A stretch of DNA of 64,000 nt from JBBDSU01 sp040904825 (GTDB lineage Bacteria; Actinomycetota; Nitriliruptoria; Nitriliruptorales; Nitriliruptoraceae). Position 1 is the stretch's first letter. Every line of letters starts with the position of its first letter. The position numbers were made by a program, and so were the translations under genes. Positions 37,022 through 45,084 of the stretch are shown in pieces. Below the pieces are notes generated by a model that was not told the origin of the DNA, ran no database searches, and worked only from the letters and a program-made list of their open reading frames with translations. The stretch covers positions 38,801 to 102,800 of the forward strand of contig JBBDSU010000050.1 in the NCBI GenBank assembly GCA_040904825.1. Direction: 5' to 3'.

Positions 37022-37809
37022 GTGCCGCTGAATTCAGGGACTTCGCGCACCTGCTGGCAGATATTGCTGACGAGTTGACGATGGGTGCCTTCGGGCCTCG
37101 CCAACCAACCGCAACAAAGTCCGACGGCACGTGGGTCACACAGGTCGACACTGCAGTCGAGCGCCGGTTGCGTGATGAGATCGCTCACCACTACCCGGAG
37201 CACGGATTTCTGGGTGAAGAAGATGGCTTGACGGGTCAGGTGGATGGGCCGCGATGGATTGTCGATCCGATCGACGGAACGACAAACTTTGCCAAGGGCA
37301 ACCCGATCTTTGCGACGCTCATCGCTGTGCAAGTCAATGGCGTGGAGGTCGCGGGTGTCGCCTCGGCACCGGCGCTGTCGTCACGCTGGGATGCCGCGCT
37401 TGATCAAGGAGCACGCCAGGACGGCCGCCGGATGAGCGTGAGCGACACGGCGGACCTGAGCGAAGCAGAGGTCGCATTCGGAGGGCTGTCGTATTTCCGA
37501 TCACCACCGTGGGAGCACGTAGTGGACGAGTTGTCGGCGCGGACGGCTCGACAGCGGGGGTATGGCGATTTCTGGCAGCATTGCCTGGTGGCTGCAGGCA
37601 GCACCGACGTCGCACTGGAAGCAGACGTCAAGCTCTGGGATCTTGCAGCTGTCAAGATCATCGTTGAGGAGGCTGGCGGACGATTCACGGACCTGCAAGG
37701 TCAGGTCACGGCGTCTGGAGGATCGGCCCTCAGTTCGAACGGACTGTTGCACGATGAGGTACTGGCGCTGATCTCAGCGGGCAAGGCTGGGGAACACGCC
37801 GGCGCGTGA
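37018..37809 (+). CDS. Inositol monophosphatase-family phosphatase (HisN-like)
   Basis: Mg-dependent phosphomonoesterase; the best guess is histidinol-phosphatase, with inositol-1-phosphatase as the alternative. 263 aa, GTG overlapping the upstream stop. Signature metal-binding motifs: GFLGEEDG, WIVDPIDGTTNFAKGNP and LWDLAAVKIIVEEAGG. The substrate cannot be fixed from the sequence because no histidine or inositol genes are adjacent. Confidence 0.85.
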   Translation: MSAAEFRDFAHLLADIADELTMGAFGPRQPTATKSDGTWVTQVDTAVERRLRDEIAHHYPEHGFLGEEDGLTGQVDGPRWIVDPIDGTTNFAKGNPIFATLIAVQVNGVEVAGVASAPALSSRWDAALDQGARQDGRRMSVSDTADLSEAEVAFGGLSYFRSPPWEHVVDELSARTARQRGYGDFWQHCLVAAGSTDVALEADVKLWDLAAVKIIVEEAGGRFTDLQGQVTASGGSALSSNGLLHDEVLALISAGKAGEHAGA

Positions 37810-37836
37810 GCATGTGGCACGACTCGATGTGTCGCC

Positions 37837-37842
37837 TACGCT
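37837..37842 (+). promoter_or_regulatory. Candidate -10 element for a leaderless RecB-type gene
   Basis: TACGCT ending 6 bases before the ATG at 37849. A transcript from this element would start at or next to the ATG, which predicts a leaderless mRNA. There is no Shine-Dalgarno before this gene. Confidence 0.4.
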
Positions 37843-37848
37843 GCCCGC

Positions 37849-38841
37849 ATGACTGAACCGGCACGCACCGACGATATCGATGACCTGGATGACGTCGATC
37901 AACAGGAACTGCTGGCACCTTTTGCCCCGTCCACTCCGCCGTTGATTGATGACGCCGGCAGAGTTCGCCTGTCGTTCAGTCGGATCGATAGCTACCAGAA
38001 TTGTCCCCGCAAGTTCCGGTACGCCTACATCGATCGTCTCCCGAGCGTGCCCAGCCCCCACTTGTCTTTCGGTTCGTCGGTGCATGCGGCGCTCGAACAG
38101 TTCTACGACCGAAAATTGCCCGGATGTCCACCAGTCGATGAGTTGTTGGACGCCCTCTACACGGCTTGGGAGAGCGAGGGATTCGCCGATTTGGACCGTG
38201 ATGAACAAGTTGCGTTCTACCGGCAAGCTCAGCAGGTGCTCCGTCGCTACCACCAACGGGTCGAAGGGACTTACCGTCTCCCGGCAGCGACCGAAGCATG
38301 GTTCGACATGCCGTTCGATGATGAGGCGGTGGTGGTCGGGTCAATTGACCGCGTTGACCGCGATGACGATGGGGCGTTGCACGTCGTTGACTACAAGACC
38401 AATCGCCGCGCCCAAGATCGCCAACGCGTCGCCAAGTCGCTGCAGCTCGGGATCTATGCCCTGGCTTGCGAGCACCTCTTCGGGCAGCGTCCTGCCACCG
38501 TGTCGCTGGATTTCCTGGTGCCGGGGATTGAGGTGGCAGTACCGATCGACGACATCGATCTGGATGCGGCTCACACGGCTGTGATCGATACTGCACGCGC
38601 GATCCGTGAAGGCAAGTACGAACCCACGCCCAACCGACTGTGTGACTGGTGTGATTTCAAGGCAGTGTGTCCAGCCTGGGATGACGATTCGGCTGAAGCG
38701 TTGGGTCCCATGACGATGGAGGCGGATCGCCTCCGCCGTGAAGTCGTGCGCAAAGCTCGCCAACTCCATGAACTCGAGACGGGACTTGAGCGTGTTCGCA
38801 ACGAGTTGGACGCAGCCACCGCCGCGCAGCGTGACTCGTGA
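37849..38841 (+). CDS. RecB-family PD-(D/E)XK nuclease with probable Fe-S cluster
   Basis: Exonuclease-like protein of the Cas4/AddB PDDEXK_1 type. 330 aa. The nuclease core is D in VVGSIDRVDRDDDGALHVVDYKT, where DYK is the catalytic triad end. Four cysteines fit an iron-sulfur cluster: one in YQNCPRKFRYAY and three in LCDWCDFKAVCPAW. An acidic N-terminal tail and a C-terminal coiled coil (RREVVRKARQLHELETGLER) flank it. A homologous gene lies near trmI in mycobacteria. It overlaps the SRPBCC gene as GTGA. Confidence 0.88.
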   Translation: MTEPARTDDIDDLDDVDQQELLAPFAPSTPPLIDDAGRVRLSFSRIDSYQNCPRKFRYAYIDRLPSVPSPHLSFGSSVHAALEQFYDRKLPGCPPVDELLDALYTAWESEGFADLDRDEQVAFYRQAQQVLRRYHQRVEGTYRLPAATEAWFDMPFDDEAVVVGSIDRVDRDDDGALHVVDYKTNRRAQDRQRVAKSLQLGIYALACEHLFGQRPATVSLDFLVPGIEVAVPIDDIDLDAAHTAVIDTARAIREGKYEPTPNRLCDWCDFKAVCPAWDDDSAEALGPMTMEADRLRREVVRKARQLHELETGLERVRNELDAATAAQRDS

Positions 38842-39302
38842 CGATCACCGTGGCACGGCACGCAACCATGGACGCTCAACCCGATGTCGTCCAACACGTG
38901 CTCAGCGACATCGGGGCGTATGCCGATTGGGCTGAGGGCATCCAGACCGTCGACATCCTGACCGCAGGCGCGCACGATCAGCCGGAGCAAGCACGCTTCG
39001 TGTTTGACAGCCCGCTCGGCCCTTTGTCGGCCGTTCTTGCGTTCACGCGAGGCGATGACGGCATCGCGTCTGAACTCGTCGAAGGCGACATGCTGGCTAC
39101 GTTTGACGCTCACTACCGCGTGGCGGAATCCAATGACGGTGGCAGTGTCGTCCACGCGACACTGACTGTCGCGGTCACCACGCCCATGGTTCCTGCCGTC
39201 ATGGTGAAGAGCTATGCCGACCAGATGCTCGAACGCCTGATGACATCATTGGCGGAGCGATGCGCGCACCTGGAGAAAGGCAGCCCAGATGGGGCGAAAT
39301 GA
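38838..39302 (+). CDS. SRPBCC/START-like ligand-binding protein
   Basis: 154 aa with the fold of polyketide cyclase/Coq10-type proteins, in which a helix-grip pocket binds a hydrophobic ligand. MDAQPDVVQHVLSDIGAYADWAEGIQTVDIL is the typical N-terminal strand-helix region, and MVKSYADQMLERLMTSLAERC forms the long C-terminal helix. The ligand is unknown. It is coupled to the upstream nuclease and overlaps the next gene by 14 bases. Confidence 0.8.
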   Translation: MTITVARHATMDAQPDVVQHVLSDIGAYADWAEGIQTVDILTAGAHDQPEQARFVFDSPLGPLSAVLAFTRGDDGIASELVEGDMLATFDAHYRVAESNDGGSVVHATLTVAVTTPMVPAVMVKSYADQMLERLMTSLAERCAHLEKGSPDGAK

Positions 39303-39633
39303 GACCGAGGCGGCGTATTTCACGCTGCTGAGGGCGCGCTCGGAACTCGATGGGTTGCAGCGCTATGGCGAGTATCTCACTGCAGAGATCCAGCGAGTAC
39401 GCCGATTTATGAGCGAAGGTGATGCGCTCGCGGACACGGTCGATCGCCGGCTTCGTCGTGAGCTACGCACCTCCGACGATGAACTCAGTGAACGATTGCG
39501 CGCCAGGGTTGCCCTGATCGCCGAGGAACAGGTTCGCCTTCCTGACCGCATTGAGGCTGCTGAGCAGTTTGTCGCGGAATGCGAACAGCATCACCAACAG
39601 CTGGCCAGCCGACACCGTCCGCACGAGGATTGA
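39289..39633 (+). CDS. Small coiled-coil protein, unknown function
   Basis: 114 aa, almost entirely helical and heptad-like (LLRARSELDGLQRYGEYLTAEI onward), with a basic-acidic alternation and no hydrophobic segment. The 14-base overlap with the SRPBCC gene and close spacing to the next gene support it as a real operon member. No family recognised. Confidence 0.65.
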   Translation: MGRNETEAAYFTLLRARSELDGLQRYGEYLTAEIQRVRRFMSEGDALADTVDRRLRRELRTSDDELSERLRARVALIAEEQVRLPDRIEAAEQFVAECEQHHQQLASRHRPHED

Positions 39634-39636
39634 CCG

Positions 39637-39927
39637 ATGTATCGCGATGACCCTCTTGACGACGAGCTCGAGTTGCGTGCCATCGTGGGCGACGAAGCGA
39701 TCGACCAGATGCTGGCAGAAACTGGCGCGAATGCCACCGCCTGTATGGAAGCGGCGCTCGACGTGCTGCGGATCCTTCAAGGATGGACTGACGATGATGG
39801 CGTCAAGGCTTGGTTCTTGCGTCCGCAACGTCGACTAGGTGGGCGCACGCCCCTGTCAGCACTTGCGGCAGGTGACGTTGAGGATGTGGACGATGCCGCT
39901 GCGCTCTGGGTAGCGGCGCGTGCGTAG
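39637..39927 (+). CDS. Small protein resembling MbcA/ParS/Xre antitoxin C-terminal domain
   Basis: 96 aa; ATG 3 bases after the previous stop, with GAGGA before it. The C-terminal LGGRTPLSALAAGDVEDVDDAAALW matches the pattern of DUF2384-type antitoxins, where an L-G-G-x-T-P-L core is typical. No adjacent RES-domain toxin is seen, so an orphan antitoxin or a regulator is possible. The resemblance is by eye. Confidence 0.55.
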   Translation: MYRDDPLDDELELRAIVGDEAIDQMLAETGANATACMEAALDVLRILQGWTDDDGVKAWFLRPQRRLGGRTPLSALAAGDVEDVDDAAALWVAARA

Positions 39928-40072
39928 ATGTGCGGTCCCACCCGGGCGGGCCACGCGGTAGCATTCTTGAGTCGCCCGGTGGATCAACGATCCGCTGGTT
40001 GAATCCCGAAACTCCTCGTCGTTGGCGCTCCGGCCGACACGCACACTTATCCTCAGAAGGTGGACGACAAGC

Positions 40073-40378
40073 ATGCGCACTGGTCACGTCAAGGTCTTCA
40101 ATGCCGAGCAGAGTTACGGCTTCATCGTTGCCTCGGACGGCAACGAGATCTACGTTGCTGCAGATCAGGTGCAAGGCGGCATGTTGTCGTCAGGCGACCT
40201 CGTCGAGTTCGAGGTCGGTGAAGGTGAGCGGGGACGCCCGGCAGCGACGGGCGTCAAGGTCACCAAGTCAGCACCTGTCGACAATCCGGTGGGCCGCACC
40301 ATGGCATCACCTCCGACGTGGGACGAGCTCGAAGAGATCGATCGTCAACGTCGCATGGCGCGACGCCGTCGTCGCTGA
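40073..40378 (+). CDS. Cold-shock-domain protein
   Basis: 101 aa. The N-terminal half is an OB-fold cold-shock domain: GHVKVFNAEQSYGFIVASDG carries the RNP1-like SYGFIV, and EIYVAADQV replaces the RNP2 VFVHxS. This divergence suggests altered nucleic-acid binding. The C-terminus is a basic tail (RQRRMARRRRR). TATCCT at 40048-40053 may be a -10 element and AAGGTGG follows it. It is followed at short distance by clpS. Confidence 0.8.
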   Translation: MRTGHVKVFNAEQSYGFIVASDGNEIYVAADQVQGGMLSSGDLVEFEVGEGERGRPAATGVKVTKSAPVDNPVGRTMASPPTWDELEEIDRQRRMARRRRR

Positions 40379-40396
40379 GAGGTTCGGCGGTTCGCG

Positions 40397-40705
40397 ATGG
40401 GATCCGACAGCGCAGGCACCCTGGCGCCTACGCGTGAGCATGAAGAAGTCGTCGACGACGTTGCGCTGACTGATGTCCCATGGGATGTGATCGTCTGGGA
40501 TGACCCAGTGAACCTGATGTCCTACGTGGTGTACGTCCTGCGCAAGATCTTTGGATTCAATGAACCTGTCGCTCGCAAACTGATGCTGCAGGTGCATCGC
40601 GAAGGGCGGGCGCTGGTGGCATCTGAGCCTCGCGAACGGGCTGAAATGTACGTCCAACAACTCCATGCCCATGGATTGCAAGCGACGATGCAGCGATCAT
40701 CATGA
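40397..40705 (+). CDS. clpS: ATP-dependent Clp protease adaptor ClpS
   Basis: Adaptor that recognises bulky hydrophobic N-terminal residues (N-degrons) and delivers substrates to ClpAP or ClpCP. 102 aa with a disordered N-terminus, then the core [23 protein letters not shown], where the D-D-P-V-N residues bind the N-degron amine, and the H-x-x-G region [11 protein letters not shown]. The stop overlaps the DUF2017 start as ATGA, a conserved actinobacterial pair. Confidence 0.93.
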   Translation: MGSDSAGTLAPTREHEEVVDDVALTDVPWDVIVWDDPVNLMSYVVYVLRKIFGFNEPVARKLMLQVHREGRALVASEPRERAEMYVQQLHAHGLQATMQRSS

Positions 40706-41232
40706 ATCGCACGTTCCGGCGTGTTGGCAATCATGTCCGCATGAGACTCGAATCCGCCGAAGTCGATCTGCTGCGGGCCCTTCACGAAGGCCTCGTGGCA
40801 ACGTTGAAACAACCCGACAGCGACGACCCGGTGATTGAGCGTCTGTTTCCCGCGGCTGTTCACGGCGACGATGCTGACAACGCAGAAGTCCGTCGTCTGC
40901 TGCGCGATGAGTTGTTGACGGCACGGCGGCAAGGACTTGATGCCGTGGTGGAGATTCTCGATCGTATGCAGCCACATCGCGGGGGATTTCAGACTGATCT
41001 CGTTGACGAAGAGCCCGCTCTACTCCTTGGTGTGTTCAATGACCTGCGCCTTGCGATTGGCGCACGGATAGATATCGCCGCTCTCGATCGCGACACTGTC
41101 ACCGACGAACCGACGCTCTATCGGCTGGCGGTCGCCGATCATCTGGGATGGCTCCAAGAGCAGTTGATCGAACTGATCGATCCGTCAGCGGTGGAGTTTC
41201 GCCAGCATCTCAACGAAGGCGACGAGACGTGA
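40702..41232 (+). CDS. DUF2017 family protein
   Basis: 176 aa, mostly helical, next to clpS as in many actinobacteria. The [25 protein letters not shown] opening is typical. Function is unknown; the conserved clpS link suggests a role with the Clp/N-degron system. Its last 23 bases overlap the 3' end of murJ on the other strand. Confidence 0.82.
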   Translation: MNRTFRRVGNHVRMRLESAEVDLLRALHEGLVATLKQPDSDDPVIERLFPAAVHGDDADNAEVRRLLRDELLTARRQGLDAVVEILDRMQPHRGGFQTDLVDEEPALLLGVFNDLRLAIGARIDIAALDRDTVTDEPTLYRLAVADHLGWLQEQLIELIDPSAVEFRQHLNEGDET

Positions 41233-42907
41233 GGATTCTGAGCCATGCATCGGTCAGTTCGTCAGCTTCAGGGACACGCAATGTTCGGCATGTTGCGACG
41301 TACAGGACCCCTACCAGCAGCATGGCGGCCATCCCATGGATCCGAGGTGTCGCCTGAGCGAGCAACGGCAGGTGCCGTGTCGCCACCGCCGCCGTCGTAG
41401 CCACGAGCGCAGCGATGAGCAGTCGCGAACCACGACTTCCCAGCATCCTGACAGGCTGGACACGGCGGCGAACCGCACGGCGTAGGAGCCACCATTCGAC
41501 CCATGCGCCCACTGATGCGCCCAGAGCCAGTCCTGTCGCACCCAGTCGCAGCAGACTGTCCGACGACGCACGCTCGGCCGCAGAGGCGATCGTCAACGTG
41601 GCTGGCGTGATCCGTTCGATGGAGCCAGCTGCCACAGCGAACGCATCCAACGGCAGCATCAGCAAGATCCCGACGCCAGCAGCAACTGCCACACGCACAG
41701 CCGCGCTGCGTGCCGGCGTGGCGGCATCCCCGACGCCATACAGGACCGATTGCAAGAGCCGTGAACTTGCCGACGCTGGCAGGCCCAGCGAATAGGCGGC
41801 AAGGACCATCCCGACCTGAAGTGATGCGTCACCGTCGAACCGGCCGCCGGACAGCACTGCGGCGACGACGAGGTCGCCGAGCACCACGAACGCAACGGTC
41901 GTCGGCAGGATGAAGAACGCCACCCGCGACAGGCCACCTTCAAGCCGCATTGCCACACGTGCGCGATCACTGTGATCCATCGTCGACAGCGCTGGCAATT
42001 CACTGGCAGCCACGCTCATCCCGAACAGACCGATCGGCAGTAGGTAGAGCACCTGCGCGTAGCCGATCGCGGCGATGGCGCCCGCAGCGAGGAAGGAGGC
42101 GGCCACGAGATCGACATACCCGGCCAGCTGCACGCTGCCTCGTCCGGCCAGTACCTGCCCAAAGCGTGCGACGACGGTACGCAGGCCTTCGGTGCGCAAG
42201 CTCAGACGGGGAGAGATGCTGCCGTTGAGCCGAATGATTGACGGCACCTGGATCAGCAATTGGAAGACAGAGCCGACGAGGGCGCCGATCGCCATGGCGG
42301 TGGCAACATCGGTGTCGGTCAGACCGGCGATGCTGGCGCCCACGACGGCTGTGATGATGGCCAGGTTCCACAACGCTGGGGCAACATAGGAGAGAAAGAA
42401 CCGGCGGTGTGCGTTGAGAATGGCAAGGCACCAGGCCGAGACCACCAGCACCCCGATTCCTGGGGTGACAATCCGCACGAGCGTGACCGTCAACTCAAAT
42501 CGATCGGTGCCTTCGATGAATCCCCACGCCAGGACGCGGGTGACAGGTCGAGCAAAGATCATCACCCCGACAACGATGACGACGGTGATCGACAGCAAGA
42601 TGCCCAGGACGGCCGCAGCGAGGTCGCGGGCCTGCTGACGCCGACCTGCGGCGATCATGCGGCTATAGACGGGGACAAAGGAGGCTGACAGCACGCCTTC
42701 GCCCAACAGGTTCTGCAGCAGATTCGGCACCCGCAAAGCAGCCTTGAACGCTTCTACACCGACCCCGACGCCCAGCAGCCGGGCCATTGCGATCTCTCTG
42801 GCCAGACCTGCAAGTCGCGATACCAAGATCCCCGCGGCGACCGCGTTGGATCCCTTTCGAAGGTCGCCATTGAATGGCGATTGGGCCGGACCATCGTGAT
42901 CGGTCAC
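41210..42907 (-). CDS. murJ: Lipid II flippase MurJ/MviN
   Basis: Polytopic membrane protein of the MOP superfamily that flips the peptidoglycan precursor lipid II. 565 aa with about 14 hydrophobic segments. The N-terminal SRLAGLAREIAMARLLG and FVPVYSRMIAAGR segments are family signatures. GTG start at 42907. No C-terminal kinase-like or glycan-binding extension is present, unlike mycobacterial MviN. It is convergent with DUF2017. Confidence 0.92.
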   Translation of the reverse strand: MTDHDGPAQSPFNGDLRKGSNAVAAGILVSRLAGLAREIAMARLLGVGVGVEAFKAALRVPNLLQNLLGEGVLSASFVPVYSRMIAAGRRQQARDLAAAVLGILLSITVVIVVGVMIFARPVTRVLAWGFIEGTDRFELTVTLVRIVTPGIGVLVVSAWCLAILNAHRRFFLSYVAPALWNLAIITAVVGASIAGLTDTDVATAMAIGALVGSVFQLLIQVPSIIRLNGSISPRLSLRTEGLRTVVARFGQVLAGRGSVQLAGYVDLVAASFLAAGAIAAIGYAQVLYLLPIGLFGMSVAASELPALSTMDHSDRARVAMRLEGGLSRVAFFILPTTVAFVVLGDLVVAAVLSGGRFDGDASLQVGMVLAAYSLGLPASASSRLLQSVLYGVGDAATPARSAAVRVAVAAGVGILLMLPLDAFAVAAGSIERITPATLTIASAAERASSDSLLRLGATGLALGASVGAWVEWWLLRRAVRRRVQPVRMLGSRGSRLLIAALVATTAAVATRHLPLLAQATPRIHGMAAMLLVGVLYVATCRTLRVPEADELTDAWLRILTSRRLR

Positions 42908-42964
42908 GGCACGAACCTGTGGGGAGTGGCCGCCAACGGACGCAGCAGAGACATCGTCATCACG

Positions 42965-43843
42965 TCATCGCCATGTGGTCGGTCGCTCGATGAGGCCCTC
43001 GAAGTTCAAGGGAGCACAGAAGTCCTGCCACGTCGATCGGTCCGTGCCATCAAACCTCAGGTCGGCCAGGCGGCACTCAAGATCAAGATTGTCGACCAGC
43101 GTGGCGAGGTGGCGGTAGAGCAACGCATCGTCGAGCCTGTCTCGGAGCGTCGATGCAAGGCGGTCCGCACCGCGGACCGCAATGTCCCAGTCTCCGGCGT
43201 CAGGTGGCACAGCGTCGAGATGCAGGTAGCGATTGAGCAACAGGCCTGCAGATTTTGCGCCGAAACCAGGCAACCCTGGAATCCCATCTGCGGTGTCGCC
43301 GACTAACGCCAGGAGATCCGGTACCGAAGTAGGGGACACGCCGAGGCGGTCACGCACGCCATCTTCGTCGAATTCGCGCTCCCGCGCTCGATCAACCTGC
43401 ACGACGTGTTTGCCGCGCACCACCTGGCCAAGGTCTTTGTCGGGCGTCAAGATTCGGACTTGATCAACATCGTCGGCAAAATGCTTGGCTGCAGACGCCA
43501 GCGCATCATCAGCTTCATGGGTATCCATCGACCACACCGTCACACCCAGGCTTGCAACGGCTTGTTCGGCGAGGTCGAACTGGGCGATCACCGCGTCGTC
43601 GACGCCGCTCGAATCCTTGTAGCCACCGAACAGGTCATTGCGGAAGCTCTCAATCGGATGGTCGAAGGCAACAGCGAGGTGGGTGACGGCTTCGTCGGGC
43701 TCATCAAGCAGCGACAGCAAACTCGACAGCAAGCCATGGACGGCCTTGACGTCGCGACCTTGATGATCGGACCGTGCAGGGCGGCGCGAAAAGTGGGCAC
43801 GGAACAATTCGTAAGTTCCGTCGATCACGTGTAAGCGCGTCAC
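42965..43843 (-). CDS. 5'-3' exonuclease (FEN/Pol I N-domain type)
   Basis: Stand-alone structure-specific 5' nuclease. 292 aa; GTG at 43843. Metal-binding acidic residues occur in VIDGTYELF, AFDHPIESFR, HEADDALA, ILTPDKDLGQ and LVGDTADGIPG, and the helix-hairpin-helix follows in GFGAKSAGLLL. It is separate from DNA polymerase I. An equivalent gene sits beside helY in Mycobacterium. Confidence 0.9.
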   Translation of the reverse strand: MTRLHVIDGTYELFRAHFSRRPARSDHQGRDVKAVHGLLSSLLSLLDEPDEAVTHLAVAFDHPIESFRNDLFGGYKDSSGVDDAVIAQFDLAEQAVASLGVTVWSMDTHEADDALASAAKHFADDVDQVRILTPDKDLGQVVRGKHVVQVDRAREREFDEDGVRDRLGVSPTSVPDLLALVGDTADGIPGLPGFGAKSAGLLLNRYLHLDAVPPDAGDWDIAVRGADRLASTLRDRLDDALLYRHLATLVDNLDLECRLADLRFDGTDRSTWQDFCAPLNFEGLIERPTTWR

Positions 43844-44051
43844 GCGATGTCCTGTCGTCGGCGGGTCACGCTAATGGCTGCAGGCTGTTTCGGCACGCGC
43901 GCAACGCGGTTGCAATCGGCTTGGACCTGGCTCGTGCCCGTAGGCTCATTGCACGTACGCTGGTCAGGGCGGCGACCTGGCGATTGCGCCTGCGCCCCGA
44001 TGGGGCCGCGGCGGCCTGTAGGACGAGTAGCCCAGTGCTGGCCAGCGCCGT
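43844..44051. other. Divergent gap between exonuclease and aat
   Basis: 208 bases. A short frame running through this gap from 43847 to 44113 has biased, Arg/Trp-rich composition and no similarity. No confident promoter was found. Confidence 0.35.
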
Positions 44052-44888
44052 ATGAAGATTCTGCTGCCGCAGCTGTCCGCGTTGTCAGGTGGAGGTGCAT
44101 CGTTGGTCAGTGAGTTCCGGTCGGTTCCTCGCGCTCCGGAGGTCACCCCTCGTGAGCGCGTTGAAGCGGTGGGCCTGGCACCGCCGCCTCGCCCCGTGGC
44201 GCCATCGGCCTGGGCATTGCCCGATGCATCGACAGCTGACGCCGACGGTGTCGTGGGTATCGGTGCCGACCTGACGCCTGAAACGCTCGTGGATGCCTAC
44301 CGGCGCGGCATGTTTCCATGGCCTCATCCGGGAACACCGCTGCCCTGGTGCTCGCCAGACCCACGAGGAGTCGTGCGACCTGATGATGTCAGGGTCTCAC
44401 GTTCGCTGGCTCAGCGGATGCGTCGATGTGGCTGGTTGGCCACAGTCGACCGTGCGTTCGACCGAGTTGTTGAACACTGCGCATCCGCGCGTGCCGACGA
44501 AGCCACCTGGATCCTGCCAGAAATGGTCCGGGCATACCGTCGTCTCCACGAAATTGGCTGGGCACATAGTGTCGAGATTTGGGACGGCGACGCGCTTGTT
44601 GGGGGACTCTACGGCGTGCAGATCGGCAGCATCTTCACCGGCGAGTCGATGTTCCACCTTCAACCAGATGCATCCAAGATTGCGCTGGTAGAACTGATGG
44701 ATCGTTTCGCTCATGCCGGTGGCCGCTATGTCGATGTTCAGATCGCAACGCCGCACCTGGTCTCGCTCGGCGCAAGCGAGTATCCACGATCAATGTTTGT
44801 GTCAGACCTAGAAGAGGCGGCGATCGACGATGTCCGCCTCCGTCGTGATGCCATGCCTGTTGCACGCCTCGTGGCGTGGCGCAGATGA
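44052..44888 (+). CDS. aat: Leucyl/phenylalanyl-tRNA--protein transferase
   Basis: Adds Leu or Phe from aminoacyl-tRNA to N-terminal Lys/Arg of proteins, creating ClpS-recognised degrons. 278 aa from the ATG at 44052. The GNAT-like core has YRRGMFPWPHPGTPLPWCSPDPRGV and LVGGLYGVQIGSIFTGESMF. About 50 N-terminal residues precede the domain start. A TTG at 44103 with GGAGGTG 5 bases upstream is a credible alternative start (261 aa). clpS lies 3.3 kb upstream. Confidence 0.9.
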   Translation: MKILLPQLSALSGGGASLVSEFRSVPRAPEVTPRERVEAVGLAPPPRPVAPSAWALPDASTADADGVVGIGADLTPETLVDAYRRGMFPWPHPGTPLPWCSPDPRGVVRPDDVRVSRSLAQRMRRCGWLATVDRAFDRVVEHCASARADEATWILPEMVRAYRRLHEIGWAHSVEIWDGDALVGGLYGVQIGSIFTGESMFHLQPDASKIALVELMDRFAHAGGRYVDVQIATPHLVSLGASEYPRSMFVSDLEEAAIDDVRLRRDAMPVARLVAWRR

Positions 44889-44903
44889 TTGCGGCACAAT
44901 GTC

Positions 44904-44932
44904 GGTGAGGCCACCGAGTCCGGTGCCACCTC
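44904..44932 (+). terminator. Hairpin after aat
   Basis: CACCG and CGGTG arms around a 4-base loop, extended by GGTG/CACC or GAGG/CCTC, form a stable stem 15 bases after the aat stop. No T-run. It could end aat or form part of the ahcY leader. Confidence 0.4.
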
Positions 44933-44955
44933 TCTTGCGGCTGTGATCAAATCGG

Positions 44956-44975
44956 GGCACGGCGTCCGTCGTGCC
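44956..44975 (+). promoter_or_regulatory. Hairpin in ahcY leader
   Basis: GGCACG at 44956-44961 and CGTGCC at 44970-44975 form a perfect 6-bp stem with an 8-base loop, about 110 bases before the ahcY ATG. I cannot match it to the S-adenosylhomocysteine riboswitch consensus. Confidence 0.35.
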
Positions 44976-45084
44976 GGTGACGAGCCTCCACACGAATGTG
45001 CGGTGCGGGTGTTGGACGTGCCCGCGTTGCCTTGGTCACTGTGGCGCTCGCCAACACCATGCCGCTGACAGTTTCGGAGTAGTC

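Noticed and set aside
42881..43834. Plus-strand frames opposite the exonuclease gene
   Set aside because: They are antisense shadows of a gene with clear FEN metal-binding motifs.
43847..44113. 88-codon frame between the exonuclease and aat
   Set aside because: Arg/Trp-rich, overlaps the aat start, and has no ribosome site or similarity.
44889..45084. S-adenosylhomocysteine riboswitch before ahcY
   Set aside because: I could not find the conserved core of that riboswitch; only two simple hairpins are visible.
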